From Zygnema cylindricum (taxonomy: Eukaryota > Streptophyta > Zygnematophyceae > Zygnematales > Zygnemataceae), in NCBI GenBank assembly GCA_037447655.1, contig JBBHKE010000045.1:62001-126000 (forward strand): 64,000 bases of DNA. Direction: 5' to 3'. Position 1 is the stretch's first letter. Every line of letters starts with the position of its first letter. Shown piece by piece: positions 12,480 to 23,653 of the stretch. Under the pieces are notes generated by a model, which was not told the origin of the DNA, searched no databases, and was given only the letters and a program-made list of their open reading frames with translations. Both the position numbers and the translations under genes were made by a program.

Positions 12480-13415
12480 TAGTTATATCGTATTTATGGT
12501 TTATTTGCAGACTAATGGCAACAAAAAGCAATAGTCGGTTTATTGAAGCCAGGATAAACTATCCATGGATTAACAGACCCCGATTGCTTCACAAAATCTG
12601 AATTTGAGAGAAGTGTTCGACCAGGTACCAAGCAGCTACACAACGCAGATCAATGCATGGTCCGTGAAGTCCAGTCACTCGGACTTTATCAGAGGCGAGT
12701 CTTTATTACATAGAAAAAAAAATCGTTAGTTGAACATATTGCCTTGCAGAGACCTAGACTGTCAGCAACACCCGTTAGTGATCAACTTGTAATATCTATG
12801 GAGTTAAAAATATCACGGTTAAGATTCAAAATGTGGAAAATTACAAGCCCTGGTGTGCAAATGGCTGTAAGTTCGGGCAAGTCATTCTTGTCGCCTTAAT
12901 ATATCTTGGATATTAATTAAGTTTTTTTCTAAGATGTTCTTCAAATAATGTGTTTTGTACCCCAATAGTGAATGGCACCAATGATCTGCAAAAAAGAACT
13001 GGACTTGTTCAATTGGCAAGATTACAACCATTGAATTGTTAAAACTATAGGAAGATCAGACTTAATGACGAAAGAAAATGAAGTTAAAAAGTGAGCAGCG
13101 GTTCATTATTATGGGCATTAGCGATATGTTGTTTGCTTCACAATTTCTCCTCCCAGCGGCACAATGTTTTTTGTGAAACAGTAAAAGTACTCATCATGTA
13201 TGGAGGAATGCAATTGTCTAACATTTTTTTGGAAGTGTCTTTAGCCCTTCCACATTTTTCCCCCATACACAATCATCACATTGATAGTAAAACTTTATTC
13301 ATTCGGCTGAATTCACTTTCACCGCTAGCAGGCTGCGTCAAAGCAGTGAATAGCAGCGGGCTCTGCAGGGCCATGAAATGTAACGCATAGGAGTAGAACA
13401 CAGACTTACTACCAC
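12480..13415. other. No recognisable feature
   Basis: AT-rich sequence between the transposon cluster and the first copy of the segmental duplication. No coding motif or repeat was recognised. Confidence 0.4.
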
Positions 13416-13642
13416 GACATCCGGGAAAGGCAGTTGTAAACTGAACAAAGAAGCAATATACACTAGAAAAACTTGAAAAATACAGCCAGCGTCACTATTC
13501 AACTGACCATTAGCGAAATTCATATTTCCAAATAATCAAGCTACAACATTAGGTAGAAACAGCTTGTATGCTCCAACATTTCTGTACAAATATATACCTT
13601 TTTAGCCTAATCCTGCTGGATTTTCCAGATGTATCCTACGTA

Positions 13643-15970
13643 TTACTCTCTGGAAGACGACCAACTGCGGGCTTTTTCAAAACCATTTTTCCCGGATTGG
13701 TAGTCACGCAATGTCTGCATAATTTCTTCGCGCGTGTTCATCACAAACGGTCCATGCTGTGACACAGGCTCGTTGATCGGCTGCCCGGCAATTAGAACAA
13801 ATTGTAGTATTTCTGCACTCTTGTTCCACACGCTCAGCCCATCTCCAGGTCCCAATTCCAGTGTATGATGAGCCCCAATGCTCTCCGCAGTCTCTGTGCC
13901 AAAGGTACCTCGGCCTTTCAAAGAATACACAAAGCCATTCCATCCCTCAGGCACTGCTTGGTGAAGCGAGGCACCCGGTTGCATTGTGAAGTCGAGGTAC
14001 ATTGTCGATGTCCGCGTGTACACTGGAGAAGTCACACCCATGGACTGACCGGCTATCACTGCAACTTTCACACCGTCTTTCTCAATTTTAGGAACATCCT
14101 TTGCTTCCAGTTCTTGGTAATTAGAGGGAATCCTGCAGGTTTCATGGCGAGAAAATTAGGAATTAATAGTCTGCTCCAATGCAGTGGTGGAGCTCACGAC
14201 ATATTGAGCATGTAGCAAAACGTTTATCAATTGAGTCCTTTCATTATCACGCTCTCTACCTGCTATACTCACATTTTGTCCTTAGCTGCCAAGTTGACCC
14301 ACAGTTGTAATCCGTGGCTCTCTCCCTTCGAAGCCGGCATTTCCGAGTGTACAATGCCACTCCCAGCAGTCATCCACTGCGGCCCAAGGTAAGGCAAGAC
14401 GTAAATTAGTTTTGAACGCTTGCTTACCCATTCAACTAGAGAAGAAAAGAAGTCTCCTTTCGTATACAAAATTTTGTGGAAACAGGCAGGATTGTGTGGC
14501 AATTGACCAGCTTCGAGCAAAAGCATTTTGCTCGACATACCGAATGGATGAGAACGTAGCACACAAATAAAGACAACAAAATTACAGAAAAGGGTTATGA
14601 AACTTAAAAATTTATTTATTTATTTATTTTAGGGAGAAACTATACTGGAAGATCGAGAATGGAACCAGGAGACTTGGAAAAACCTTAATTTGTGACACTC
14701 AAAAATAGAGAGCTGTTGCATTTTCTGACCTGTAAATCTCCAGCTTTAATGGTGCCTTTGTGGCCATCGAAGTCTTCGTGGGTAAACGCCCCCTGCATAC
14801 AGCAGTCATGGAGATAAAAGTACGATCAGGCTTATCCTGATAATCACTGTCATAAATGAAGATCTTGAACTGAAGGCATCACCATTTGAACAAAACTGAA
14901 TCAAACAGTTTCCAATCCCAAGATGCGAGAAATGGCTCAACTATTTGACTGTTGTAAAAGGATAAGAGAACACACCTCCAGCATATAGGTCACAGTCTCG
15001 AAGCCTGCCAAACACCATTAAGAATCAGAAAACATCAATGGAGTCAGAACATGTCCAATTGCATAAATGTGTTGTTGAGTTCATTGCATTGAACTTGAAA
15101 CAAAGCAAGAACATTATCCCTCTCCCAATAAGAAGCCCCCAACTGCTGTCTACCCACCTCGATGAGGATGGTCGGGAAAACCGGCTGGAGCAGAAACTGC
15201 AGAGAGAAAAGTAGAGCCACAAGAAAGATCAACTGTAAGCCTGGGAAATGATTTTTCAGAAGACGCACGTTTGTCCAATTTGACAGCATTTGATTTCCCC
15301 ACAGTACTCCAACCCACCAGGAGGAATAGTGATTCTCCAATGATACACAGGTGTGGGGAGGAAAAAGGAAAGCTATGAGGACAAAGGCTTCCACCTTTGG
15401 TCATTCATAACTCCAATTCATGTGACCCTTAAAAAAGAAAGTGTAAACTTATTACAATGTAAATACTTTCGTGATTTTGTCTAGTTCAGGCAAGCAACAG
15501 CACATCTTTTCGTCAACAACCAATGGCTGAGTCTCAATCTGCACAAGCGTAAACAGGCAGCCACTTGGCCTCAGTTTCCACGCGCCACATTACACACCTC
15601 TGAATTCGTCGAGCAAAAGGAAAGGATCCAGAGTCTTCATTTCAGGCCTGCAAAAACAGCTCCCGGACACTCAATCAGAAAGCTTCAGTACGGCCAAGCT
15701 GCTCAGGCGAAAAAATTCAGAAAAGGATACACAGTTGTTGCAGATGAGAAACGTGACATTGTCGCCTGATGCCAGCTCATCTACAAAAACCGTTCAACCA
15801 AATCAGAAGCGAAGAAAAAGACAACAATATACAAGCACACACCTCCCAATGCTGCGCCTCACACGTGCGCCATCACCTTCAGACTGTTCACGAGATAAAA
15901 GTTTCCGAAGTATGGTCCGCGGCTTGTTGAACGTGGCGCCTGGGACTGCAGTTTCCATGGCGGAGGACAT
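13643..15970 (-). CDS. Pirin (cupin-fold, metal-binding), copy A
   Basis: Seven minus-strand exons join in phase to 300 residues: 15843-15970, 15598-15647, 15158-15196, 14976-15004, 14730-14792, 14273-14376 and 13643-14132. Family motifs appear in order: [68 protein letters not shown] and [10 protein letters not shown]. The metal ligands His, His (DHPHRG) and His, Glu (VHSE) are present. Pirins are Fe-dependent cupins reported as quercetinase-like enzymes or transcription cofactors; the plant role is uncertain. An in-frame extension upstream (ATG at 16204) would add 78 residues including a hydrophobic segment. I prefer the ATG at 15970 because that part diverges between the two gene copies while the following exon sequence does not. 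One oddity: the usual AGRGIVHSE reads AGSGIVHSE here. Confidence 0.93.
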
Positions 15971-16292
15971 TCGGACTGAAAGAGTAGATGGCTGGAGAGG
16001 AATGTGAGAGATAGATCTCCAGAGGAGATAAACTGGAGGAGCCAGCGTTACAAGAAGAGCGCAAGAGAGGAGGAGGAAGCCGAAGGGCAAACCAAAAGCT
16101 GTCTTTTTTTTTGTGTTTCTTGGATGAGCCATGAGAAGTCTGTCGCGGAGCCATATAGGGTTATAGGCAAGGGGAGGAGGGCACGGCGAAAGTTCGCAAC
16201 ACACCCTGGAATCATCCTAAGTTTTGAATTCGCGCGTGTGAAGACAGTACGGCCGGTTTTCGGTTCTTGCGCGGCAATTTCTCCGGAGCATA

Positions 16293-16795
16293 CACCGCGC
16301 AACGTTATTAGTGTCAAGGTCACTAATTTGGGTTCTTAAAATTTTGATTTTTTTCCAAAAATAGTATACGTGATTTTAATTTTCCCTTATACGTTAATTG
16401 AGGTTCCGTACAAATTAGCGTACAGAACGAAAGTACATTAATATGTAAATAGTGTGGTGTACGGTCGATGTTACATAAATGTACCTTTTCAGTTGAAATT
16501 TAATAATTTAATTTTTAAATTATACTCGCGTGCATACGAACGTGCGCTAAAAAAATGGGTCAACCTCGTAGCTAAAAACCGCGTTCGCACACATTCTCCT
16601 ACAATCGCCGAAATTTGCAGTGTGAATATAAAACACTTACGCATGTGGGAAGTCATATTTTTCAGTTTAAGAAGTGAACTGTGGCAGATTTTGGTCCACG
16701 TCCCTAAATAGCGTAACTTATTATATTTAAGGTATCAATGTCAAAATTTTGGGGTGCCGATATAGCGTACATAAGGCTAATAACGATTCACGGTG
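16293..16795. mobile_element. 503-bp TA-flanked TIR element next to pirin A promoter
   Basis: Begins CACCGCGCAACGTTATTAG and ends AACGATTCACGGTG with TA on both sides (16291-16292, 16796-16797). It starts about 90 bases upstream of the longest possible pirin A frame. The homologous element stands at the same place in copy B (26331), so it was there before the duplication. Confidence 0.85.
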
Positions 16796-17079
16796 TAGTA
16801 TAGCATGTACGGATATTTTAAATTCGCGACGGCGTATTTTGTACGAATACATATATTAATGTATATAATCGTACGGTGAATATTCCATTTTTGCTGTTCC
16901 CAAATTAGCATAAACGCCGAAATTAGAATACAACTTTTTTTTTTTTAATTTCAAATTCTTAATTAGCATCAATTACGGTAAATTTTCTTCAACACTATTT
17001 AAACTTTGACACTAATAACGATTCGCGGTGTAAGTTCTGGAGCACGGTTTTGTGCGCCCATGTTATAAGCAGAAGAGTA

Positions 17080-17857
17080 CACCGCCAATCGCTATTAGAG
17101 TCAAGGATTAAATAGCGTCAAAAAATAATTAGCGTTATTGATTCTTATTTAGTGCCTGAGACGTGGCAGATTATGGTCCACGTCCTTAAATAGCGTTATT
17201 GATTCTATTTCACGTTTTGGGGTCAAAATTTAGGGCATAGTTCAAAAGTAGGCTTTTTTATGGCAGGCCTTTGGTAGGCGCACAAAACTTTGCACAAAAC
17301 TCGCGCAACGTAGGGATACTGTATGTGTGTGCGTTGTGCACACTCTTGTTCAAACGTACGAATCTGACGTATCATCATAGTACAGCGCACGCCGCCGGGC
17401 GAATTTTTTTAGCGAACTGACACGGCGTAGGATGACATTCCACGGGAAAAAAAACCCGGAAAAAAAAAAACCCGAAAAAACCGGACGTAAGTCTATCGTA
17501 AGTTGTGTTATGGGTTTTCATGTGATCTTTTAAATCGCCTACTTTGATCAGCGACCGTCCGATCTTCCGAATCTGACGGTTTAAATAAAAAGTCCCTCAA
17601 AACCCACATAAATATTTTTTTTTGCCCGATTTTTTTTCAAAATTTAGGCATGTCGTTTAATTCTCTATCGAACCATGTGCAACTCAACCCTGTTCCTATT
17701 TTATTTCATTTTGATGCCAATATAATATGGGTCTTAAGGGCATATTGTATGTTTTGCGTACAATAGGCATACTGTATGGGCGTACGGTCACCTACTTTTG
17801 AACTATGATTTAGGGGCACCGTATTAGCGTTATATACTCTAATAGCGATTGGCGGTG
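17080..17857. mobile_element. TA-flanked TIR element (about 198 bp) interrupted by a hAT-like element
   Basis: Left end CACCGCCAATCGCTATTAG, right end AATAGCGATTGGCGGTG, TA at 17078-17079 and 17858-17859. Removing the hAT-like insert and its duplicated target leaves about 198 bp, close to the uninterrupted relative at 26628-26815. Confidence 0.85.
17236..17807. mobile_element. 572-bp non-autonomous hAT-like element, 8-bp TSD ATTTAGGG
   Basis: Terminal inverted repeats CATAGTTCAAAAGTAGG and CCTACTTTTGAACTATG are flanked by perfect 8-bp copies of ATTTAGGG (17228-17235, 17808-17815). The 8-bp target duplication and CA...TG ends suggest the hAT superfamily. No transposase is encoded. A left-end relative lies at 37375 and a fragment at 40064. 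Confidence 0.9.
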
Positions 17858-18041
17858 TACCAGATGAGTAGTGCAAAAAAATCATTATTCGTACTAATCT
17901 ATTTCAAACACTTTCTATTTTTCGAAAGCTACAGTCATAATTTGCTATTTCCACGGTCGTGTACCTTATAAGATTAGTCGTACAAACATCGTGCAAGTAT
18001 GCAGCTAAAATGACAATAAATGTCATACAGCTAGTCAGCTA

Positions 18042-18570
18042 CACCGCCAATCGTTATTAGCGTGTAAGTTTTTTTAGCGTATAAAAATAATTACCGTGGT
18101 GTACGCTATTTAAGAATTTGAAAATTTTGGAAAAAATCATACATTCTAATTGTTTGGTTATGGTAATTTGGATCTTTTTAAAAAAAAATGTCGGTCGCAA
18201 ACATGTTTACACTAATATAGGTCTCCGTACAAAATCTGACAAATCGTACATTCACACGGTCGAAATGCGGCTGTCGCACGAATATGTGGGAACGGGATTT
18301 TTTACGACCTGGTTTTTTTTCCTTTTTAGAACGCACATTCTCATGCGTCTGCGGTTACTAAAACTAATTTATTGTAATTTCTAACTTAAAAAGGTACATT
18401 TATGTACGGTCGGACACTGACCGTACACAACTCTATTTAAGAGACAACGCACTGAAAATAACCCTAAATAGAATAAAGAAAAAAACATAATGAACTACAC
18501 TAATGGAGAATAAATATAAAAAAAAGCGGGACGGAATTAGTGTACACAACGCTAATAACGATTGGCGGTG
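18042..18570. mobile_element. 529-bp TA-flanked TIR element nested in the hAT-like element
   Basis: Left end CACCGCCAATCGTTATTAGC, right end ATAACGATTGGCGGTG, TA at 18040-18041 and 18571-18572. A copy with the same interior begins at 27858 in the second duplication unit, where the right end is damaged. The interior contains the shared TACGGTC...GACCGTAC palindrome near 18400-18425. Confidence 0.85.
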
Positions 18571-19187
18571 TAGTGTTGGGTATCGAGGACCGTTTGCCGA
18601 TATTCGATATATATCGAATTTCAGGTACCCGATAATCGATATATCGCTTCGATATATCGAATTTCAAACCATCGCGATATATTGCCGATATATAGCCGAT
18701 ATATCGTATCGTCAATATATCGAAGTTAAAAAAAAAAAAAAAAAAAAAAATCCCACAGGTTTTCAAAGTCTCGTGACTTTGGACAAAGTGACTGTAAAAT
18801 CTTTGCCAGAAAGAAATACGGTTTTTTCCTGAAAGTGACGAGGTACACTTGTGAAGTACACGTACGTCATAAGCAGGTACGATTTTCCAGACGAAAAAGG
18901 TCGGTTTCCAAATATTCGATGATTTTTGAGATTTGGTAGTCAGCTTACGTGGAACCACTCATATCAGAACACGTATGTAAAACTTTTTGACAAAAGATAC
19001 GCGATGTACCCGAGGCCTCTGTAATACATAAATTTTGCTGTCCGTACTATTACAGAGACCTCCTCGTGTAGCCATACCCCAAATAATTAATCATTACAAT
19101 TTCAGAATTAGTACTTTTTTGTCGGTTACATTTTGCGGCGTCTACATTTAAGTCACGGAACGAAAATCACGGCGTACGTGGCGTATT

Positions 19188-19322
19188 AGACAATTTGACC
19201 TTTTCGCTAAAATAACATATTATATAAAAAAAAAATAAAAAAAAAATACTATATATCGCGATATATATCGCGATGGTTTATGTTGGTCTCGGTACGATAT
19301 ATCGAGGATCCTGCTCGATCGA
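19188..19322. repeat. About 135-bp direct repeat, first copy
   Basis: The sequence from GACAATTTGACC to GCTCGATCGA recurs essentially unchanged at about 19914-20049, including the A-runs and the ATATCGCGAT palindromes. The interval between the copies is a CTTCCATTA-family fragment plus a 56-bp palindrome. Confidence 0.85.
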
Positions 19323-19344
19323 GATTCTAAAAATCTTAAAAAAA

Positions 19345-19913
19345 TCTACAAACGGGATATCTGTACGAAATATCTGTACGACCGGAGGTAGTTAATGATT
19401 TGTACATAAAGTTTTCGGCCAGATTTTGATTTTGAAAATAGAAATCGAAATTTCGAAACGGAATGGCAAAAAGAAGTGTCAAACTTTGAAGGTCGCGGCA
19501 AAACCTTGAATGTCAGACGGAGCGTGCGAGGATATTTTCAACCTGACATGCATTCAGCGTGGCAGGCGGCACATGGCCTGTACGACGTGCACGCCTGTGA
19601 TCCCTCGATCAAAGTAGATATGTATTTATTTTTTGACGTGTACCAATGGCAATCATCTCGTGGGCCCCAACTCTCCTCGCGAGGAGAGTTGGGGCCCACG
19701 AGATGATGTGCCCGATTGCTTCGCAGATCTATAATAGTGAAACATCCAACGGTCAGGAATCACTCCTACATCATTGGAGCTTCCCGACAGCTTTCCAGTA
19801 GCGATGTTTCGTCTTACAAAAAAAAATTAATGGTACGGATATGTACGGTGATGTACGAATACGTACGGCGTCCAGTAGCAAACCTCACTTTTCGCCTAAT
19901 GGAACCTTACCCT
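19345..19913. mobile_element. Diverged CTTCCATTA-family fragment inside the hAT-like element
   Basis: The interior (gaaacggaatggcaaaaag to ggcacatggcc) resembles the copies near 11760 and 37890, and the right edge reads CCTAATGGAACCTTACCC. It sits between the two 135-bp direct repeats and has no coding potential that I trust. Confidence 0.55.
19652..19707. repeat. 56-bp perfect palindrome
   Basis: The left half ATCATCTCGTGGGCCCCAAC plus CTCTCCTCG is followed with no spacer by its exact reverse complement. It could form a 28-bp cruciform arm. The sibling element copies near 37990 lack it. Confidence 0.95.
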
Positions 19914-20049
19914 TAGACAATTTGACCTTTTCGCTAAAATAACATATTATATAAAAAAAAAATAAAAAAAAAATACTATATATCGCGATATATATCGCGA
20001 TGGTTTATGTTGGTCTCGGTACGATATATCGAGGATCCTGCTCGATCGA
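19914..20049. repeat. About 135-bp direct repeat, second copy
   Basis: Second copy of 19188-19322, running into the right end of the hAT-like element. Confidence 0.85.
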
Positions 20050-20117
20050 TATTCGATATATCGAATATTGAGATTATCGCGATATGAATTTACCCGATAC
20101 CCGACACTACATACAGC

Positions 20118-21599
20118 TATAGTTATGGGTTAGCGAAGGCAACAGTTCGTTTTAACTGTTCAACAACGATTTTAGGGTTTCAGATCCTATGAACTACGCC
20201 ACCAACACATGGGACCATTGTATCTTTATCACTGCTGACCGTTTACACTTTGTACCTTCGCGCTCAATTTACGTGGTTATAAGATTATTCCATGTTATCT
20301 TTTCCTTGTTCAAAGAGAAAAATATTGTTTTCGTCGCCTCTAACGAATGTTTTAACACGTAGCTTCCCATACTTCAAATTCTAGTTTAGATATTCACTCT
20401 AAAGTTGGGATTTATCGGGCCTACCATCACCTCTCGTTTCATTGTTGATGATATCCCTATTATAGCTTACTGGCCCCTAAAGTGGAGGAATGCCTAATTA
20501 CGTCTCATGAGGCTCCTCTCTCCGCTAGTGCGGGTCGTTCAACCTCCGGTTCCAAATTTTACGTTTGTTGTTGTCAATAGGAACTTCCACTTGCAATATA
20601 TGAGAGCAATTCCCAACCGATGAATTTTGTAATTCGTTAAATGGTACCTTTTGCTCAATCACGTGCTCGTTCACCTTCTTTTTTCGCCACACTCAGTTTT
20701 TTCCACACTCACACAAAAAAAATGACACTTCATTTAATATATAACTAATATACGTCTACCTTGCGTTAGCGCTTGGGTTTGCTTCACCCACCACTGTTGG
20801 GACGCTCGCATTACGTTTGCAACCAAATTATTCATTAAAAAATGATTCATTTACTTCGCTGCTCGGCACGATAAACTTTAATGTTGGCATCAGATTTGGA
20901 GCGTGATATGATTGTGGTAGTTGTTGTGAAAGCAAATTACGTTGTGGAATGAGAGGTTTCTCATATACTCTCCCCTTGCTCTTACTTTATTAGTCTTTAA
21001 AGGCCTAAAATTGTCTTGGTTTTCCTCCACAAGTATAGAAGACCATGCGTGACGTGGTCCTCACGGATTCGACTAAAATCCATGTTTATTCATGTTGTCA
21101 TTCCATTTGAGAGTGTCGGCTCGAGCGTAGCTATTTTGGAAGGTCACACATATTTAAAAGTAAGCTTTAGTAAGTCTTAGAAATTTGAGTATAGGACTTA
21201 TAATATTTTTCAACTACCAACTGTTCAATATTTACCAGATTTAGTGTGGATTCTTGTAGTATCTACTCGAGTAGTTATCTTTGAGTAAATTAGTGTGTAC
21301 GACCGCCAGTGAATGTAGACGCAAAACAAATCTCCTGGATTTTTAGGGTATAGATATTGTGACTGGACAATTCTGGTCCAAGCACTTAGGATTTTGTCAA
21401 TTGATCTTTAGGTGAACCTTGTACATACATTTTATATGTTTTCAAAATCTTTTGAGTATTTATCAGTCTGACACAGAATGTACATTTTACACAAAGTTAA
21501 GGAAATGAGAGCACTAAGTGCATTTTAAGGTGTGTTGTGTTTTATTATCGTTGATTTGCTTGTAGTATATGTAGTATTTTTTTTTGTTTTTTGGTTGAC
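20118..21599. other. Old repeat-derived sequence, no intact gene
   Basis: The part at about 20340-20530 has weak similarity to 40490-40680 (shared ccctaaagtggagga), next to the reverse transcriptase remnant there, so it may be an older copy of that retroelement. The rest holds nothing recognised. Confidence 0.3.
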
Positions 21600-21749
21600 T
21601 GGTCGTCACCGACCGTTTTTTTTTTCTGGTGAATCAACCGAACGCAACCGCCCGATCCTTAAAATTTGGCAACCAAATCCGTTCCGGATCCGGCGCGGGC
21701 GGTCAGTTAACGGCCGGTCACGGTTTCGGTTGACCGTTTGCGACCTCTG
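21600..21749. mobile_element. Fragment of the CAGAGGTCGC hAT-like family
   Basis: The right end (GGTTGACCGTTTGCGACCTCTG at 21728-21749) and the stretch with TTTGGCAACCAAATCCGTTCC match, in inverted orientation, the complete element at 59319-59784. The other end was not found. Confidence 0.65.
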
Positions 21750-21884
21750 GCGTGAATAACAAAGCTATACGAAGTAAGAATGGTCGAAAACATCTTCCAT
21801 TGAAACCCGACCCCGCTTCCATGGCACGGTACAATCCGCTTTAGATTCGGATTCATACCATTGTTAAATCTAGTTTCTGCACAG

Positions 21885-22255
21885 TTGTTCATAGCGATTA
21901 GTGCGAACGTTTCAATCGTGACGAATTATACGTAGCGAATGCATTGAACCTTTTGAACAAATCGTAAAAAAACGTTAATGAATTTTCTTCGGTACAATTC
22001 CGTACAATTAAATTTTTTTTTTACAAATAGCGCAGTTTGTAAGTTTTCCGTTAAATGGGTGCTAAAGTATTATAAATGTTAAAATAAATATGACACTTCA
22101 CCGGTATCGTAATTCCATCATCAACTGGTAGCGTAGACTGTGAATAATGGCTACGTCAGGACTCTGGCACACCCGGGTTCGAATGTCTACGAGGGTACAT
22201 TTTTATCAAATTCCGTGTGTCTGAGCCTATCTGACACGCAACCATGGCCGCCTTC
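21885..22255. repeat. Inverted copy of 38640-39005
   Basis: GTTGTTCATAGCGATTAGTG onward matches the reverse complement of 38870-39005, and ACCATGGCCGCCTTC near 22240 matches the reverse complement of 38640. Within it, 22128-22190 contains GGTAGCGTAGAC and GGGTTCGAAT, which resemble tRNA-type A and B boxes, but no cloverleaf could be drawn. Confidence 0.6.
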
Positions 22256-23260
22256 TCTCTGCCTTCTCTCTCTATCTATCAGACAGCACACGACTGCAAA
22301 AAAAAAAGTACAGACCATGTACAAATGACATTTTTCACATTAAGCATTGCACGACTTAAAAAACCCGCGCGAAAATAGTGTGACGTCTCAACGTCTCTTT
22401 TCGAAAATGTGTGTACATTTTCGATGAAGAGACGTACAAGTTCCGTGATATTTCTGTTCAGTTCACTGAATAGAAAGTACCAATAACTACGACGTATCTT
22501 TCCTCGAATTCCGTACATTTCCGTAAAAAACCGTACATATTACGGGAATTATTGTACTTTTCCCGTAAATTATCAGTTCCAGTTTACAGTAGACGTTTTT
22601 TTATGATTTTCAAAATCGTCACGAATTATACGTTTCAATCGGAAAATTTGAAAAAATCGCACGATTTGAACAACACTGAGTTTTTGGCTTCACATTGTTC
22701 AGTTTGTTGTGGCGTAGTTACATCCTCTGCACGCATTTAGTTTCACCGGAGACGTAGGATCTCCAACGTCCGATTCACTGAGCGTTTGATTAGAGTCAGT
22801 AATTGGTCAGTGCATAGTCACCTGTCTAACAGCTGTTGGCGAGCTGACATGTACACGGACGCGCTGGGTATTTAAACGTGTCTCCATTACCATTTTGTAC
22901 CTTGCGCGTATTACTGTGACCTGAGAAGTACAAGTGAAGTTATTTCTAGTAGTGGTAATGCTCATAATTCACTAACTCTATTACTGATGTACAGTGTCCA
23001 TAGCTACAGTACCAGAGTTGGTCAATCTTGTTCGAGGGAGTGTTCTTTCGAACCAAAATCACAATTAGCATTCATAACAGCAATTGAGAGGCTCCTAGTG
23101 AGCCACGTTGCAAGACATCCTTGGTTAATTTTCTTAGATTTGTTCACACTAATAATTCGCTACCTCATAAAATAGTGTTAATAACACTATTTAAGGGACA
23201 ATCTGCCTAGTCGCTCTACACTAAATTATTGTTCTAATTTCACATTATCACAAATTATTC
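22256..23260. other. No recognisable gene
   Basis: AT-rich sequence with short CGTAC-containing repeats typical of the transposon-rich parts of this window. The stretch ends at a TA-element right terminus (AATAGCGATGGACGGTGTAG, 23262-23281) whose left end was not found. Confidence 0.35.
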
Positions 23261-23506
23261 CTTTAATAGCGATGGACGGTGTAGTAAAATAAAGTCATAC
23301 TAATATGATCGGTGAAAGGAAGTTGTAAACCAAACATGTGAGAACAAAGAGGCAACATAAACCAGAAATACTTGAAAAATACGATCAGCTTCAGTATTTC
23401 ACCGACAGTTAATGCAATTTTTATTTCAAAATTTTTGCTAGTTATAACATCAGGTATAAGCACCTTGTATGCCAGTACATTTTTGCATAAATATACAATT
23501 TTGTGT

Positions 23507-23643
23507 CTAATCCTACTAAATCTTCCAGATGTATTCTACACATTAAACATATAATAGTTTGCCTAATCCTACTAAGTCTTCCAGATGTATCCTACATATT
23601 GAATATATAATTTTTTGCCTAATCCTACTAAGTCTCGAGATAT
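23507..23643. repeat. Tandem repeat, 56-bp period, downstream of pirin B
   Basis: CTAATCCTACTAA recurs at 23507, 23563 and 23619, exactly 56 bases apart. Copy A has a single equivalent unit (about 13605), so the expansion happened after the gene duplication. Confidence 0.9.
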
Positions 23644-23653
23644 ATCCTGCGTA

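Larger units (their letters stand above)
13420..18560. repeat. Segmental duplication, copy A (pirin unit)
   Basis: About 5.1 kb is homologous, in the same orientation, to 23310-28383. Shared parts are the 3' flank, all seven pirin exons and their introns, the promoter-side element at 16293, the stretch to about 17035 and the element at 18042. Copy A alone carries the TA element and hAT pair at 17080-17857. Identity is very high around exon 1 and lower in introns and 3' flank. Confidence 0.9.
18032..20109. mobile_element. hAT-like TAGTGTTG element, 8-bp TSD CATACAGC, with nested insertions
   Basis: The target copy CATACAGC is at 18024-18031 and 20110-20117. The element's first three bases (TAG, 18032-18034) are separated from the rest (TGTTGGGTATCG, from 18574) by a 539-bp insertion that carries the TA-flanked TIR element. 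The right end is CGATACCCGACACTA. The interior is rich in ATATCG runs and also holds a fragment of the CTTCCATTA family. Confidence 0.88.

Noticed and set aside
22128-22190. tRNA gene
   Set aside because: A and B box-like words are present, but no acceptor or anticodon stem could be paired.
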